A DNA stretch of 64,000 nucleotides from Nephrocerus scutellatus (GCA_947095585.1 OX352763.1:62343016-62407015); one strand, 5' to 3'. Positions 41,163 to 52,990 are shown, counted from the first letter of the stretch. The notes: generated by a model from the sequence alone, not told the origin. Program-made: numbers and translations.

Positions 41163-41500
41163 GGGGGGGGGGAGATTTACGCACGGTCTTGTGCCGTTGC
41201 TAAGTTTTGGCGAGTCGATAATCCATAGTAAAATAATTGGAGATCAAACTGTAAGACGATATGGTGGCAATCCAGACTTAATTCGTGAGTTTAGGAACTC
41301 AGTTATCTACAAAGGTTTCGATACACTTATATTCAGTGACTACGCCTATTAATATGGGAAGTATATGATTGTTTATTTCGTGGGTGTCTCCATTTTTAGT
41401 AGCAAGAATGGTCCCTTCTCGCAACCGGTTCAGAATCGGATAGTTTTGAGAAACAGCCGGATAAATACAATTTATTAGTTCTGCGGCAGATTTCAAAAAT
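41163..41500 (-). pseudogene. Helitron Pif1-like helicase, C-terminal fragment
   Basis: The frame 41,496-41,299 encodes AELINCIYPAVSQNYPILNR and LREGTILATKNGDTHEINNH, the block preceding helicase motif V in Helitron/Pif1 proteins (RAILxxxNxxVxxIN). After the stop at 41,299, one frame over, FLNSRIKSGLPPYRLT and SPIILL..IDSPKLSNGTRP follow, matching the FLNSLxPPGLPPHxLxLKxGxPIILLRNLxxxxLCNGTR block that closes these helicases. One frameshift and one stop are present. Confidence 0.8.
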
Positions 41501-41599
41501 CGATGTCAATTTAATATAACCATAAGACACGGATACTTATCTACCTTTTCCAAATTGAAGTAGGATGTTCTCACCCCTAAAATCGTCGCTAAATGGTCG
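41501..41599. other. Short unassigned spacer
   Basis: No feature was seen between the helicase fragment and the minisatellite. Confidence 0.35.
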
Positions 41600-42175
41600 C
41601 CGAGTGCAAATCTAAACACCACTATTCATCTCAGCGACCCCGAAAACTATGGGATCGACACTAATATCCGTCACCCTTCCCACTCCGGGGAGACAACTCA
41701 CCCATAGGAGTTTCTTACCAACACTATTAATCTCAGTGGCCTCGAGAACTATTTAATGGACACTAATATCGGTCATTCCCCTCAGGTATCGACCCCATCC
41801 CCCCTGAGCTGTCTTACCATCACCATTCAACGCAGGGACCCCGACAACTATAGAATCGACACTAATATTGGTCAACTCCCCTCAGTTATCGACACCATCC
41901 CCCTAGAGCTGTCTTACCATCACCATTCAACTCAGCAACCACGAAAACCATAGAATCGACACTAATATCGGTCACCCCCCTCAATTATCGAACCCATCCC
42001 CCTAGAGCTGTCTCACCATCACCATTGAACTCAGCGACCCCGAAAACTGTAGAATAGCGCAAATTTCAGTCACCCCCCCCATCTTAGTTATCGAACCCAC
42101 CCCCTAGAGCTGCCTTACCATCAACATTCAACTCAGCGACCCCGAAAACCATAGAATCGACACTAATATCGGTCA
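41600..42175. repeat. Minisatellite of about 100-bp units, six copies
   Basis: The block CTCAGCGACCCCGAAAAC recurs at about 41,631, 41,731, 41,832, 41,931, 42,030 and 42,131, followed each time by AGAATCGACACTAATATCGG and a C-rich GAGCTGTCTTACCATCACC. Units differ by about 10-20%. C-rich strand bias is strong (CACCCCCC tracts). Confidence 0.9.
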
Positions 42176-42450
42176 CCCAAACTTATTTTGCCCATTGGCC
42201 CTTGGACAAACCTGACCATGAATAGGAATTTTAACAAAATTAACTTTAATGTCTTTGATGGTAAATGTTGCCATAATGATAAAATATAAATAAAACAACG
42301 ATAACTTTTGCTTTAAAATACAAAAAACAAAAATTTTGAAGTTAAACTTCTTTAGGCGCGACTAGGAGGTAAATGAAATCATTTAGACACGGATGTGATC
42401 TTACGGATGTAGCGGTTGGTGTATTTGATTCGAAATTAGTTTGTGTCAAC
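42176..42450. other. Unassigned spacer
   Basis: AT-rich, with no coding signal. Confidence 0.35.
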
Positions 42451-42452
42451 TA

Positions 42453-43620
42453 CGAGGGGTGCCGTAAATGTTTTTAGAAAATGGTAATACTAGTGTTTTC
42501 CGATGCAAATCTCTATGTCAGTCAAGTTTAACATTTTGCAGGTTATGTTTCTCAAAAGTAATCTGTTTGTTCGTTTTTTATTTACTTGTAAAATTGAATT
42601 CAGTGAAAAAATGGAATTATCGCGTGAAAATTTTCGTGTGATGACTTTTTACAATTTTCGAAAGGGACTAACTCAACATCAGTGCTTCGAATCACTTCAT
42701 TCGACTTTTGGCGACGAAGCACGTTCACTTAAAGACGAGCTTCGTGAAGGTCGTCCAAAAACAGCTTTGTCAGAAATCATCAATGCTGTGAGAAAATTGA
42801 TTGAAGAGGATCGTCATGTGACTTATCGGGAAATCATGCTTGCATAGGCATTAGTAACACCAGCGTATATACGATCTTACATGAATATTTAAAGGTGCGG
42901 AAGCTATGTGCACGTTAGATTTCACATTTTTTGACAGATGCACAAAAAAAGATTCGTGTCGATTGGTGTCGCCAAATGCTTTAAAAATTCGTTGAAGGTA
43001 TTTCCAAACACGAGTCATGGATATTTGCGTATGAACCGAAAAGAAAAAGGCAATCGACTGTTTGGGTCTTCCAATTCGAAGAAAATCCAACAAAAGTTGT
43101 GCAAGCTCGGAGCGTTGGGAAGCAAACGGGTGTGTTTCTTCACGAAAACCGGTCATGTGGCTGCTGTAGCTCTTGAAAATCAAAAGACAGTCAATCCAGC
43201 TTGGTAAACGACCATTTGTTTGCCTGAGGTTTTCAACAAATTGACAGAAAACAACCCAAAACGGCGAATCATTTTGCATAACGTTAACGTGAGCTCACAC
43301 ACATCACATCAAACGATCGAATTGATGGGTCATCCGCCTTACAGCCCGCCTTGGTACCCAATGACTTCTTCCTGTTCCCAACAATCAAAGATAAGATGTG
43401 TGGACAACGATTTTTATCGCCTTAAGAAGCGGTTGAAGCGTTTAAAACCCATATTTTTGAGCTATCATCTTCGGACTGGAAAAAGTGTTTCTTTAAATGG
43501 TTTGAGCGTATTCGATGTATAGATCTTAGATGGCGAATATTTTGAAAAGCAATAAAGCAATTTTTGATGAAAATTTTTTATTTTTTATTACTTTTTCTAT
43601 AAACTTTTACGGCAACCTCT
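42453..43620 (+). mobile_element. Mariner transposon, full length, dead
   Basis: Inverted ends CGAGGGGTGCCGTAAATGTT (left) and AGAGGTTGCCGTAAAAGTTT (right, reverse complement) are flanked by TA at 42,451-42,452 and 43,621-43,622. Length 1,168 bp, close to the usual 1.3 kb. It belongs to a different mariner lineage from the element at 16.4 kb. Confidence 0.9.
42611..43522 (+). pseudogene. Mariner transposase (DD34D type), multiply broken
   Basis: Starts MELSRENFRVMTFYNFRKGL at the ATG at 42,611. The N-terminal helix-turn-helix is shortened: about 18 residues are missing between STFGDEA and SLKDELREGRP. A frameshift near 42,847 is followed by pieces in other frames. The first catalytic Asp region reads KHESWIFAYEPK, with GDES degraded to KHES. 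The second reads RIILHNVNVSSHTSHQTIEL, in which the catalytic Asp is replaced. The third, after a frameshift, is LVPNDFFLFP. The TAIL region FENWFKRM-like sequence closes it. It cannot be active. Confidence 0.85.
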
Positions 43621-43622
43621 TA

Positions 43623-43990
43623 CTACCTTATCTTTGTGATTTACGCGACATCTACATTTTCATCATTTGATTGCGGATTGAGCAGTTGGTGTTTAGGATA
43701 ATATATTAATTTGTATTAAATACCTTGCAATTTAAGCGACATCTATAAAATGTTAGAAAACTCACGAAAAATATTACATTGCCCGATGTGAATGCTTTAG
43801 TTTAATCGACGACCGCAAGTTTTTTGCCGAGTAGACGCTTTTTTTAATAAACTTTTCAGTTTAATAAGTGAATTCCTTATCGAAGTTATTGAAGAATAAT
43901 GAAGGGGAAAATAAATTCTAAAACTTATCAAAATACAGTGCATTACTAACAATATGTGTGGATGAAAATTGTTTATACTTATAAATACAT
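43623..43990. other. AT-rich DNA
   Basis: TTACGCGACATCTACATTTT and TTAAGCGACATCTATAAAAT are two related blocks 90 bp apart. Nothing else recognised. Confidence 0.35.
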
Positions 43991-43999
43991 AGAAAAACA

Positions 44000-44832
44000 A
44001 AATGGGACGTTAATAAAATCTGTGTAAAACACATTTTAAAAGTGGTCTTCGTAAAACAAATTTTAACCAAAATAATGTTTGCCACTATTGCAAAAATAAA
44101 GGTCACTGGGAACGAGATTTTTGGTTTAAGAAGGATAAAAACAAAAGAAGCCAAAATAAAACAAATTATGATTTTGTGATATAACGCTTGATTGGTTTCT
44201 AGACTCTGGTTCAATTCATCATATGAGGTCAAATGATACCTGGTTTGCTGACTACGAAAAAGAATCCAAAAGACATAATGATTGGCGAAGGAACCAAACT
44301 CAAGGCTATTGGTATAGTAGTGACTCTAGTACAGTTTTTAAAAAATAATGAGTGGATTAATGGTAATATTGGAGACGTTTTCCATGTTCCAAATCTGATG
44401 TGCAATTTATAATCAGCAAGTGTTGCCGTAGATAAAGGTTATGTAATTACAACAAAACAAAATGAATGTGAAATCAATGTGAAAATTAAGCAATAGTATC
44501 ATGTGCAAGTGTTGGGAATCTGTTGTAAGTTAAAATTAAGATCAGGAATCTTGGATGCCGCATTTTATACTCAAAAGGAGTTCTTTAGAACATTGGCAGT
44601 AGTTATTTGTCTATCAGAATGTCCAATATTGTTAAAGAATAATGGAAAATAATGGAATGAAATTACAATACGAACCAAATTTTTAATTCGAATCATGTAT
44701 TTATGGAAAGCAGTGCAGCAGACATTCCAATTCTCTAGCCCGGAATTAACAATACCGGTTGAAGTAATACGGTAGATGTTTGTGGACCGATGAAAAAGAT
44801 GTCAATTGGGGGTTCAAGATATTTTGTGAGGG
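44000..44832 (+). mobile_element. Ty1/copia gag-protease-integrase fragment
   Basis: Frames change repeatedly. The gag knuckle CHYCKNKGHWERDFW (44,075-44,125) has lost its last Cys. The protease motif follows as WFLDSGSIHHM, then GEGTKLKAIGIGIV-like sequence and GDVFHVPNLMCNL. Integrase sequence appears at 44,775-44,832 (VDVCGPMKKMSIGGSRYFV), where it ends abruptly. Different from the copia end at 22.7 kb, which is the C-terminal part. Confidence 0.75.
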
Positions 44833-45604
44833 ATCGCACCTGCGACCACATAAATAAAATTCCTAAAAAAACAACGAATTTCGACCCTACTTCGACTCTG
44901 CCTCACAAAGTTTAAAGTAGAATATAAAAATCAATTTGCATTCTTTTATAGCACACTCGGTGCATGAGAACAAAAGTAAACAATATTTCCAATAGTATAA
45001 TATATGACCAGCGGTCGTTTGCCTATGACAATAAATATGCAACCTAAGCATCATGGGTGTTATGATTGAGGGTTCCCATTTGGGGTTCTGCCACTGAAAA
45101 AAGGCGACAACACCTCGTAGTTGCCCCAGCCTACCTCATCGGATGGGCGGTTCTTGTCACCCTCCAGTGACACCTCTTCATAAACAAAAAAAGTTAGTGT
45201 CGTGCGAAAGAGAAAAGAAGCAAAAGAATAAGGAAAAGAATGGATGGTAGAGGAAGGTCTCCATGTCCAGGTGTGAGTGGGTCATTGGCATAGCTTATAT
45301 AAAATTGTATTATAACTAACTTAAAATTAAGGTTTTTAAAAGAGCTGATATCTTTTGATTTAAAAAAACTTACAAACTAGACTAAAAACTAAAATGCCAA
45401 TTTGACCCTGTCGCATCATCACTTGGAGCCTCACTAAAAACCGTCGAGCGAAAGTCCAGTTACAGTCCGTCGTTAAGCCTTCGTAAAAAAAAGTCCTCGT
45501 CACGTCATCCTTTTTCATTCGGAAAGAGCTTCACACTTAGAATTGCCATTCTATGTTTTATTTCAACAACAAATAGAAACCAATGAAAAATAACACCTCA
45601 AGCC
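44833..45604. other. Unassigned DNA
   Basis: No coding resemblance. 45,050-45,180 is more GC-rich (GGGTTCCCATTTGGGGTTCT, CATCGGATGGGCGGTTCTTG) and could be part of an unrecognised repeat. Confidence 0.35.
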
Positions 45605-45731
45605 CACTGCGCAAAGGCAATTTTTTTTTATAATTTGCGCACGCGAAAAGGGGTTCGCACCCTTATTATGTTCGGCTATATGCTTGGCACGTCGTGGGCG
45701 TTAAGGAAAAGTAGAAGAAAAGAGGAGATGT

Positions 45732-48425
45732 CTATGAGCTTGTGTTTTGAATGCCTTTGGAAAGACAGATTGGCAGAGCATTCCACATACGTGTTGTACG
45801 GCTGAAGAACGAATCCCTGAACTTAACTGTACATCCGAAGATGGGCTTAAGGGTAAACTGATGAGCATTTAGAGCGCCACGAGTATTGCGGTTGAATTCA
45901 AGGAGAGGTGGCATGCAACTGGCCATTTCTCTTGAGCACCGCTGGAGGAAGAAGCGATAAAACAGTAACAAGCAGGAGACGTTCCTGCGGTGTTCAAGCG
46001 AATCTATTGATTTCGCAATGTTTTCGTCACCGATAAGCTTTATCGCACGGTTTTGTATTCTATCTAGTTGATGCAAGGTGGTCTTAGGCGCACCGGACCA
46101 AATATGACAATTGTACTCACGTTTAGGGCCAATAAAAGCCTTGTATATAGTAGCTAGATCAGAAGGAGTGAAATATTTTTTACACCGGGTTAGAAAACCT
46201 AAAAATTTCGCAGCATTTTTGGCGACGGTAAATATGTGGTCATTCAAACCAAGCTTGTCGTTAACGCACATACCGAGAATCACGAGGTTTTAAGTTTCCT
46301 CGATGCAAGTGCCATTCATGGATAATGGCATGGGATTTGGGATTCTCTTAGACGACAGGAGACTACATTGGGTTTTGGAAGCGTTAAATTGTACTCGATT
46401 GTTTTCTCCCCTTTTTATTATGCTGTCTAGGTCAGAATTTAACGTGCTTAACATACGAAGTTGTTTGAGTTCCACACGAGAGGTGGAGGGACGTTCCTCA
46501 AACTTATATGAGAAGCTGAGAGTGCTGACGTCAGCGAAGGAGTGAATTGGATTAGAAGTCACAGATAAGAGATCATTCATAAATATAAAAGTAAAACTTT
46601 GTGTGTATGTGTGTATGTATGTATGTCTGGTATGGACAGCCAAACGTTAAACCCAAAGGGTCTACATAAGAATTTTATTTATTGTTTCTAAAAATTGCAT
46701 GTTTTTATGAACCAATCGCGTAGCGGTTTTATACCATAATGGGCACTAAATAGGTATATTTTGAAAGTGGTCAGACTCCTGTGTCCTGCATAAAGGTGTT
46801 TTAATAAAATTAACCCGAATTTTTTCAAATTTTATACACAGTTAAGAAAACTGCATTTGTTTGATTAGTAGTTATTTTATTTTACACACAGAGAATGTAA
46901 AATGTTAATATCAGCCACATTTTTAAACCGAATTTTATGAAATTTTTAAGATATATTATTGGTAGGTAGGGGAAAGTTATAGGTATAGATGGAATAGGAG
47001 AAAGGTAAAATTTTATCATGAGATTTACAAATGTATTTTTAAAAAAACGTCAACGTAAATTATTGGCAGGTGAGGGAATGTTATAGGCTATAGTACTCAC
47101 GTCACCCCGGGGGTTCATGTGTGCGGGAACAGCTAGTCATTAATAAAAATGAAAAAGATTGTCAGGGACAAAACAGAGCCCTGTGGAACGCCAGCATTTA
47201 TATAGTGTATTTCAGACTTGAAACCGTCCAAAACAACTTGAATTGAGCGGTCCAAAAGATAGCTTCTAATCCAATAAAGCAGTTAATTATCGACACCATA
47301 AGCACGCATTTTTGAAAAAAGTTATTTATGCCAAACTCTGTCAAATGCTTTGGAAATATCGAGTGCAACAGCTTTGCTTTCACCAAATTGATGCAAAGAC
47401 CGGTTCCACTGTTCGGGGAGATATACCATCAAATCACCAGTGGAACTTTGCCCACGAAATCCGTACTGCCGGTCACTAAGGATTTCATTGATTTCAAGAT
47501 ATTTCATGAGCTGAAAATTGATCAGCGTTTCCTTGGAAAGAATGCAACAATACACAATCTGAAAGCGTGGAGCTAGCTGCAAAATGTGCAGATAGATTGG
47601 CTTTGTCTTTAGAGTTGACAACTGGATGTCATTATAAATGAGCGTTGGAATGGACGACGAGGCTGTATTTTTGATTCTTTTCGCGAATGACCAAAAATGT
47701 TTACTACCTTTGGGACATTGTAGTATTTTTTGCCTCAATTTTTGGTCGCAGGCGAATTTGACTCGCCGAAGATGAGCATTGCAATCACATCTGGCTCGTT
47801 TAAAATTTGTTCGGTTTTCCACTTTAGGATCTGCTTTGTTAAACCTAAAGCATACCTCTCTAATCCTAGAAGCCTCTTTACAGCTCGAGTCGTACCATCC
47901 CTGAAAGGGATAAACTTTCTCATACTAATAAGAATGATGTTTGTGATTGCATCAGCGGCGGCATCCACGTTCTATCGCGAAACAATAGCGACCAGTTAAA
48001 TCTCCCAAAGAAGTTGTTAAGGCCGTCCCAATTGGCTTTCTCGTATTTGTCACCATACTGGTTTTTTTGGGAGTTTTTTCTCTAACTGCGTTCAGTGTTA
48101 TCATCATTTGTGACAATTCTTGCAATTGAGTCAGACAGCGCATGAAACTCGTGAAGAGTTGAAACTCTGTCTAAGTTGGGGCTTCTGTAAAGAAAGCAGT
48201 AGTGGATGTTGCGCCCCTGTACCATTACTCTCAGCCATTTAATTCCTCATTGGAACATTGGCTTAATTGAGGCAAAAGTTTGAACGCAGCATCACTACGG
48301 ACATAAATTGCGAGCCCGCGTCGTGGGAAAAATAATGGCACTAATCTATACCCAGGCTGATTTAAATCTGAAGTTTCAGAATTCACAAATACCTGAGTTT
48401 TGCTTAGTGCCAGAATTGCTGAACT
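45732..48425 (-). pseudogene. Endonuclease-RT of LINE family J
   Basis: Endonuclease part: KTQVFVNSETSDLNQPGYRL, FFPRRGLAIYVRSDAAFKLL. Linker: ERYALGLTKQILKWKTEQIL, FKRARCDCNAHLRRVKFACD. RT: KYLEINEILSDRQYGFRGQS, VALDISKAFDRVWHK. In 46,290-46,570 the catalytic box reads HSFADVSTLSFSYKFEERPS: the second Asp of FADD is changed to Val. The C-terminal 45,732-46,283 is open for 183 codons (HIWSGAPKTTLHQLDRIQNR, SFFSRTTRMWNALP). Frame breaks at 47,170-47,330 and elsewhere, plus the mutated active site, make it inactive. Confidence 0.8.
46578..47136. mobile_element. Helitron-like insertion in LINE family J
   Basis: Starts TCATAAATATAAAAGTAAAA with a (TGTATG)n run and ends GTGCGGGAACAGCTAG. The LINE sequence GAGATCATTAATAAAAATG seen intact in the 14.05-kb copy (inverted) is interrupted exactly here, with TCAT on both sides. 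The CTAG|T end and TC start favour a Helitron. The interior has no coding. Confidence 0.55.
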
Positions 48426-48430
48426 GTGGA

Positions 48431-48880
48431 CATTTACATGTATGAATTAAGCGAAAAAATTCGTTATCAGCCCACGTATGTTGCTGAGATCCACTCTGAA
48501 ATCAGACATTACTACAAAAAACAAACACACAAAGCACAACTTACCGCTTCTTTTAACCGAACTGAGAAGAGAATGTCTCAAATTGGATTATTAACACAAA
48601 TTGTCGCCAGTGTTATGCCTTCACGACAAAATTAGTTAATTCACCAGAGGAAACAAACACTCACAATCCGTTATTCTTATAGCTAAAGAAATAAAAGATA
48701 AAAGATTTTAGCTTTTTTTCATTGATGAATTGACTGTGTTAAATTTCAAGTTTATACTTCAGTAAATAAAAAAAATTATGAGAAGAAAAGATGAAATGAA
48801 AAAAATATAAAATGAAATTTATTATAATAATACAAGTGAAATAATAAAGAAAATTAAAATTGGAGTTCTTCTCAAATTCA
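48431..48880. other. Unassigned DNA with a 69-codon open stretch
   Basis: 48,426-48,635 (+) is open and encodes a charged, unfamiliar sequence (YELSEKIRYQPTYVAEIHSE). No splice context or homology recognised. The rest is A-rich. Confidence 0.3.
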
Positions 48881-48885
48881 AAAGG

Positions 48886-49462
48886 TGTTGGAGTCGCCTT
48901 GAAATACTGACCCTTACCACTGGTGGGGGGAATCGGTATTCAAAGCAGCTTCGTGTTTGTGTTTTAAACTATTGACCCTTACCTTGGGTAGGGGGAATCA
49001 GTAGTTCATTCAAAGACTGACCTTTTTAAAATCTAAAACTAAATATACATTGAACTCATATAATTCGTATATTACATTAGTGTGATTGGTGATAAGACGA
49101 TACGCATATCATAAGTCTTATCTCTATTGTTTTTGTATTTTACATTTTGGTGATAAGACCATACGCATAACATAAATCATGTATGGTATTTTCTTATCAC
49201 TTATCTGGTTTGGTGTTTCATCTATCCTAGAGGTTGATGGAGATAAGGCTGTGATGTGTTGTACTCCGCAAGGCAAATCCTGAACTCGACAGATAACGAA
49301 CGTGTTACACCCTCATGCAGTGTAATGCGTTGTATGCTGATAACGTTGCGTGGGAAATGCTGGTGTACGCAACTTAAGTATGTGCAGCGTTGTATGCTGA
49401 TAACGTCGCGTGGGAAATGATGATGTACGTGATACGTAATTTAGGCATGTGCGGACTGCACA
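48886..49462 (-). repeat. 3' LTR of the BEL element
   Basis: 577 bp. It is the same sequence as the 57.2-kb LTR but lacks about 37 bp (the block GTGTACAATTTTATTTCAAT and its flanks). About 20 substitutions separate the two, which by itself suggests an insertion that is not recent. Confidence 0.92.
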
Positions 49463-51582
49463 ATCCCCCCCCCACCACCGATTTCAAATGTGTTAAAATC
49501 TGATTCCTGCCATTGTTTCCGTTTTGGTGGCGGCACTGGTTGGAGCTCGATGTCCGAAGGTGAAGTAGTTTTGGGTTTTCGGCATTTCCAAGCAGACGTG
49601 ACCTTGAATGTCAAGGCTGCAATGATGAGTATAGCTGGAGCTGTGCTGACATGTGTAACCGGATGTCCCTTGAATGACTTCCATACCGTGATTTTCTGTT
49701 CGTCCTTTAGATTACCGATTGCCTTACTGAGTATGTCTTCGGACTGTTTTATGATGGTTTCTCCAACGGTTCTTGGATGCTCAGGGCCTTCGTCAGTGGA
49801 GTCCTTTAGGGTGGGGTAAAGCAACGACATGTTAACGTTATGAAAGTGTGATTGGACAACGTGAAATTCCCCAAACACTTCGGGCTTGATTATATTTTGT
49901 GATGTCTCGATGTGACAGTCTTCGGTGAATTTTAATATTCCAGTTTCGTTGAGAGTTATCTCTCTGCGGACTCCCTCGCAATATGCGGCGACTTCCGTCG
50001 GCAAAGGAGCGATAAACATCCAAGTATTTCTCATGAAAAGCTGCTTCCATAGTAAACTCGTTATCTTAATATTTCTAGTAGGGCACCGCGTTTTGTTGTA
50101 CCTTTGAAATAGCTTGTTTATTATGCAACTCGAGTCGTCAGTGATTCTTCTGAATGTTGAGGGTATGCAAACCCATGTTGTTGAGTTTTTAGTGTGACTG
50201 CACGTGTTTAATTGCTTTTCGGCTTATTCAAAATAAAGCTGTCTAGTGTAGTCGACAGCTAATATGTTGTTTGGAATCTCCATGACCTCGTAGGTGTTGC
50301 TGCGTACCCGGTTGGGCATTGATGTAACCTTGACAAGTTCATATCTTTCTGACTCCAGTATGTCGAAATAACTCCGGATGATTAGTAGGTTTGAATCCCA
50401 TATTTCTTCGGTGGGGTAGCTTGAAGTTCTGCTGACAAATAGGTGAGTGGGCATTTTTTGGTTGGCGTTGCTGATGATATCATTCAATTGGGTGGTAGAT
50501 AGCAATTCTCTGAGATCTCCCCTCTTGAAGGTGACCCTATTAATAATATATTTTTTAATGTAATCCCCCAAGAAATTGTCAACCACTAGATATGAAATTA
50601 AAAAGTTGATTTCTATGGTATTTTTGTCCAAGGCACTAAATGATTTCTTCATAAATCCGATGTCCTCTATTCCCTTACCAAATTTTGATTTAAGCCCTCT
50701 GTAATCTGTGACTGAATTTTTGATTCTGTAGCGCTCATCTGTGTTGTAGTGGACATGAGGAATGACGTTTGGTGCTTTGAGTTTGGAGAATTGTATTAGC
50801 CTTTGATTTTCCTGCAGGCCGTCCAATTCTCTGTATACGTCATCGTTTACGCCGAAAACAGATTGTAGAACTGTCCCCAAGAGACCTCTCTTTGATCTTG
50901 TTTGGATTCTGCTGATCAACCCATCAAGTTCTGCCACCAGATGTTTTTTTCTTTCTTGTAGATGCTGAATGAGAACCTTGCAGTGAGTAGTTGGATGCAA
51001 CTTAACACCTGTTTCACAAAATTCTTCGGTTTGTTGAGTCGCGTTAATTGCTGATGATTTGTCTGCATTTATTTGCTCTAAGTTTAGGCTGATCTGCGTT
51101 CTAAAAACTCCACGTTTTACGTGTGCTATTCCCATTTCCTCGATGTATAAACCGGAGTTAAATTGCTTTATTTCGTAACCGCAGTGGCCAGTGCTGACGA
51201 AAGACATTACGAGTAGTGAGCTGAGTAGTAATTGGCCAAGTTTGCATCGTTTTGCCTTGTGGAGCGTCGTGGGCCTTTCGGTGTTAAACCAGGTTGGACC
51301 AACTGGACGAATTTTATGCTTGCCCTGCCTTGAAGTCGATGCCCTGGGCACATAAGGAAGTGCTGGCCTGGCGACCACATTAACACAGGCGTTTGCGCAA
51401 GTTTTCTCATTAGGAGGTGTTTCTTTCACCTTTTCCCTTGAGGCGGCAGGTTTATGTGTTTCTTCCACTGCTTTCCTTGTGGTGATTGGCTGTTCATTGT
51501 CACTTATTGGTAGAGGGCAGATTTTTGCTACTGCCTCTGCATTTCCTTTTGTCCTATTTTTAAGGTGACAACTCGAGCGCAA
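49441..51582 (-). pseudogene. env: Envelope-like gene (copy A), interrupted by one stop codon
   Basis: Open from ATG 51,582 for 452 codons to a TAA at 50,224-50,226, then open in the same frame to 49,441. The first 30 or so residues look like the Pol C-terminus, so the true env start may be internal or made by splicing. A hydrophobic signal-like segment is at residues 115-131 (LGQLLLSSLLVMSFVS). A furin-type site RSKR at 229-232 is followed by a glycine-rich hydrophobic segment typical of fusion peptides. A hydrophobic anchor (about 49,650-49,590) and a basic, Pro-rich tail end the gene within the LTR. The plan resembles baculovirus F-type envelope proteins captured by insect retroelements. 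Envelope would act at the cell surface; as it stands the stop separates the anchor. Confidence 0.85.
49463..49480 (-). promoter_or_regulatory. Polypurine tract
   Basis: On the element's strand GGTGGTGGGGGGGGGAT sits directly before the 3' LTR start TGTGCAGTCC. This is where plus-strand DNA synthesis would be primed. It lies inside the 3' end of env. Confidence 0.85.
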
Positions 51583-51761
51583 CCGTCATCCCCTAAGTGG
51601 ACGCGTAGAACTCGACCCAATGCCCACTGAGTGGAAGGCAATTGTTCATTTTTAATCAGGACGACGTTTCCTGGTCTTATGTTGGGCCTTGTGATCATCC
51701 ATTTCGGGCGCTGCTGCAACCGTGTCAGAAAGTTTGATGCAGTTTTGAAAGGAGCTGCCAT
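51528..51761 (-). pseudogene. pol: Integrase C-terminal domain, duplicate copy A
   Basis: Second copy of the block at 52,936-53,169, with a single visible change near its end (KEM against KEI). It directly precedes env copy A and overlaps its first codons. Confidence 0.8.
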
Positions 51762-52990
51762 CTGTTCAGTAGACCCAGCTTGTCCTCATTAATGTTTTCC
51801 TCTAGTAGTGCTGTGATTGCTCCTCTACCACCATGCATTGTTGCTGTGTGGGAGTGGTCTATGATTATTGATGTAACAGGATGCTTGTATGGAAGAAGAA
51901 TCGGGTGCTTTGCGTTGCTGAGATCTCCCCTCTTGAAGGTGACCCTATTAATAATATATTTTTTAATGTAATCCCCCAAGAAATTGTCAACCGCTAGATA
52001 TGAAATTAAAAAGTTGATTTCTATGGTATTTTTGTCCAAGGCACTAAATGATTTCTTCATAAATCCGATGTCCTCTATTCCCTTACCAAATTTTGATTTA
52101 AGCCCTCTGTAATCTGTGACTGAATTTTTGATTCTGTAGCGCTCATCTGTGTTGTAGTGGACATGAGGAATGACGTTTGGTGCTTTGAGTTTGGAGAATT
52201 GTATTAGCCTTTGATTTTCCTGCAGGCCGTCCAATTCTCTGTATACGTCATCGTTTACGCCGAAAACAGATTGTAGAACTGTCCCCAAGAGACCTCTCTT
52301 TGATCTTGTTTGGATTCTGCTGATCAACCCATCAAGTTCTGCCACCAGATGTTTTTTTCTTTCTTGTAGATGCTGAATGAGAACCTTGCAGTGAGTAGTT
52401 GGATGCAACTTAACACCTGTTTCACAAAATTCTTCGGTTTGTTGAGTCGCGTTAATTGCTGATGATTTGTCTGCATTTATTTGCTCTAAGTTTAGGCTGA
52501 TCTGCGTTCTAAAAACTCCACGTTTTACGTGTGCTATTCCCATTTCCTCGATGTATAAACCGGAGTTAAATTGCTTTATTTCGTAACCGCAGTGGCCAGT
52601 GCTGACGAAAGACATTACGAGTAGTGAGCTGAGTAGTAATTGGCCAAGTTTGCATCGTTTTGCCTTGTGGAGCGTCGTGGGCCTTTCGGTGTTAAACCAG
52701 GTTGGACCAACTGGACGAATTTTATGCTTGCCCTGCCTTGAAGTCGATGCCCTGGGCACATAAGGAAGTGCTGGCCTGGCGACCACATTAACACAGGCGT
52801 TTGCGCAAGTTTTCTCATTAGGAGGTGTTTCTTTCACCTTTTCCCTTGAGGCGGCAGGTTTATGTGTTTCTTCCACTGCTTTCCTTGTGGTGATTGGCTG
52901 TTCATTGTCACTTATTGGTAGAGGGCAGATTTTTGCTACTGCCTCTGTATTTCCTTTTGTCCTATTTTTAAGGTGACAACTCGAGCGCAA
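51725..52990 (-). pseudogene. env: Truncated env copy B, fused to integrase zinc domain
   Basis: 421 open codons. The first 365 or so match env copy A at 99% (one visible residue change, Val to Ala). At FKRGDL the env sequence stops and the frame runs into integrase zinc-domain sequence (NAKHPILLPYKHPVTS) at the tandem duplication junction, near 51,912. The receptor-facing part and fusion-peptide region are present, but the C-terminal ectodomain and membrane anchor are lost, so this copy is not a complete envelope protein. Confidence 0.85.

Larger units (their letters stand above)
45605..48430 (-). mobile_element. LINE family J, longest copy, with Helitron-like insert
   Basis: Read right to left: endonuclease (about 48,430-48,130), linker (48,000-47,640), RT (47,570-47,170), then after an insert (47,136-46,578) RT palm and thumb (46,570-46,100) and the conserved C-terminus (46,080-45,730). 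The 3' end is at about 45,619 with an A-run, CGCAAATTATAAAAAAAAA on the minus strand. It is truncated 5' inside the endonuclease. It gives the frame for recognising the four other copies in this window. Confidence 0.85.

Noticed and set aside
41155..41352. 65-codon + strand frame downstream of the p190-like exons, considered as a possible exon
   Set aside because: The minus strand of the same DNA reads as a Helitron helicase in two adjacent frames, which explains it better.
41600..42175. CRISPR-like or coding repeat array
   Set aside because: Units of about 100 bp are similar throughout with gradual divergence, which is a minisatellite. Period and stops exclude a repeat protein.
43918..44232. 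104-codon minus-strand frame with hydrophobic stretches
   Set aside because: It is the shadow of copia gag and protease sequence on the other strand.
49490..49819. 109-codon + strand frame
   Set aside because: Antisense of the env C-terminal region.
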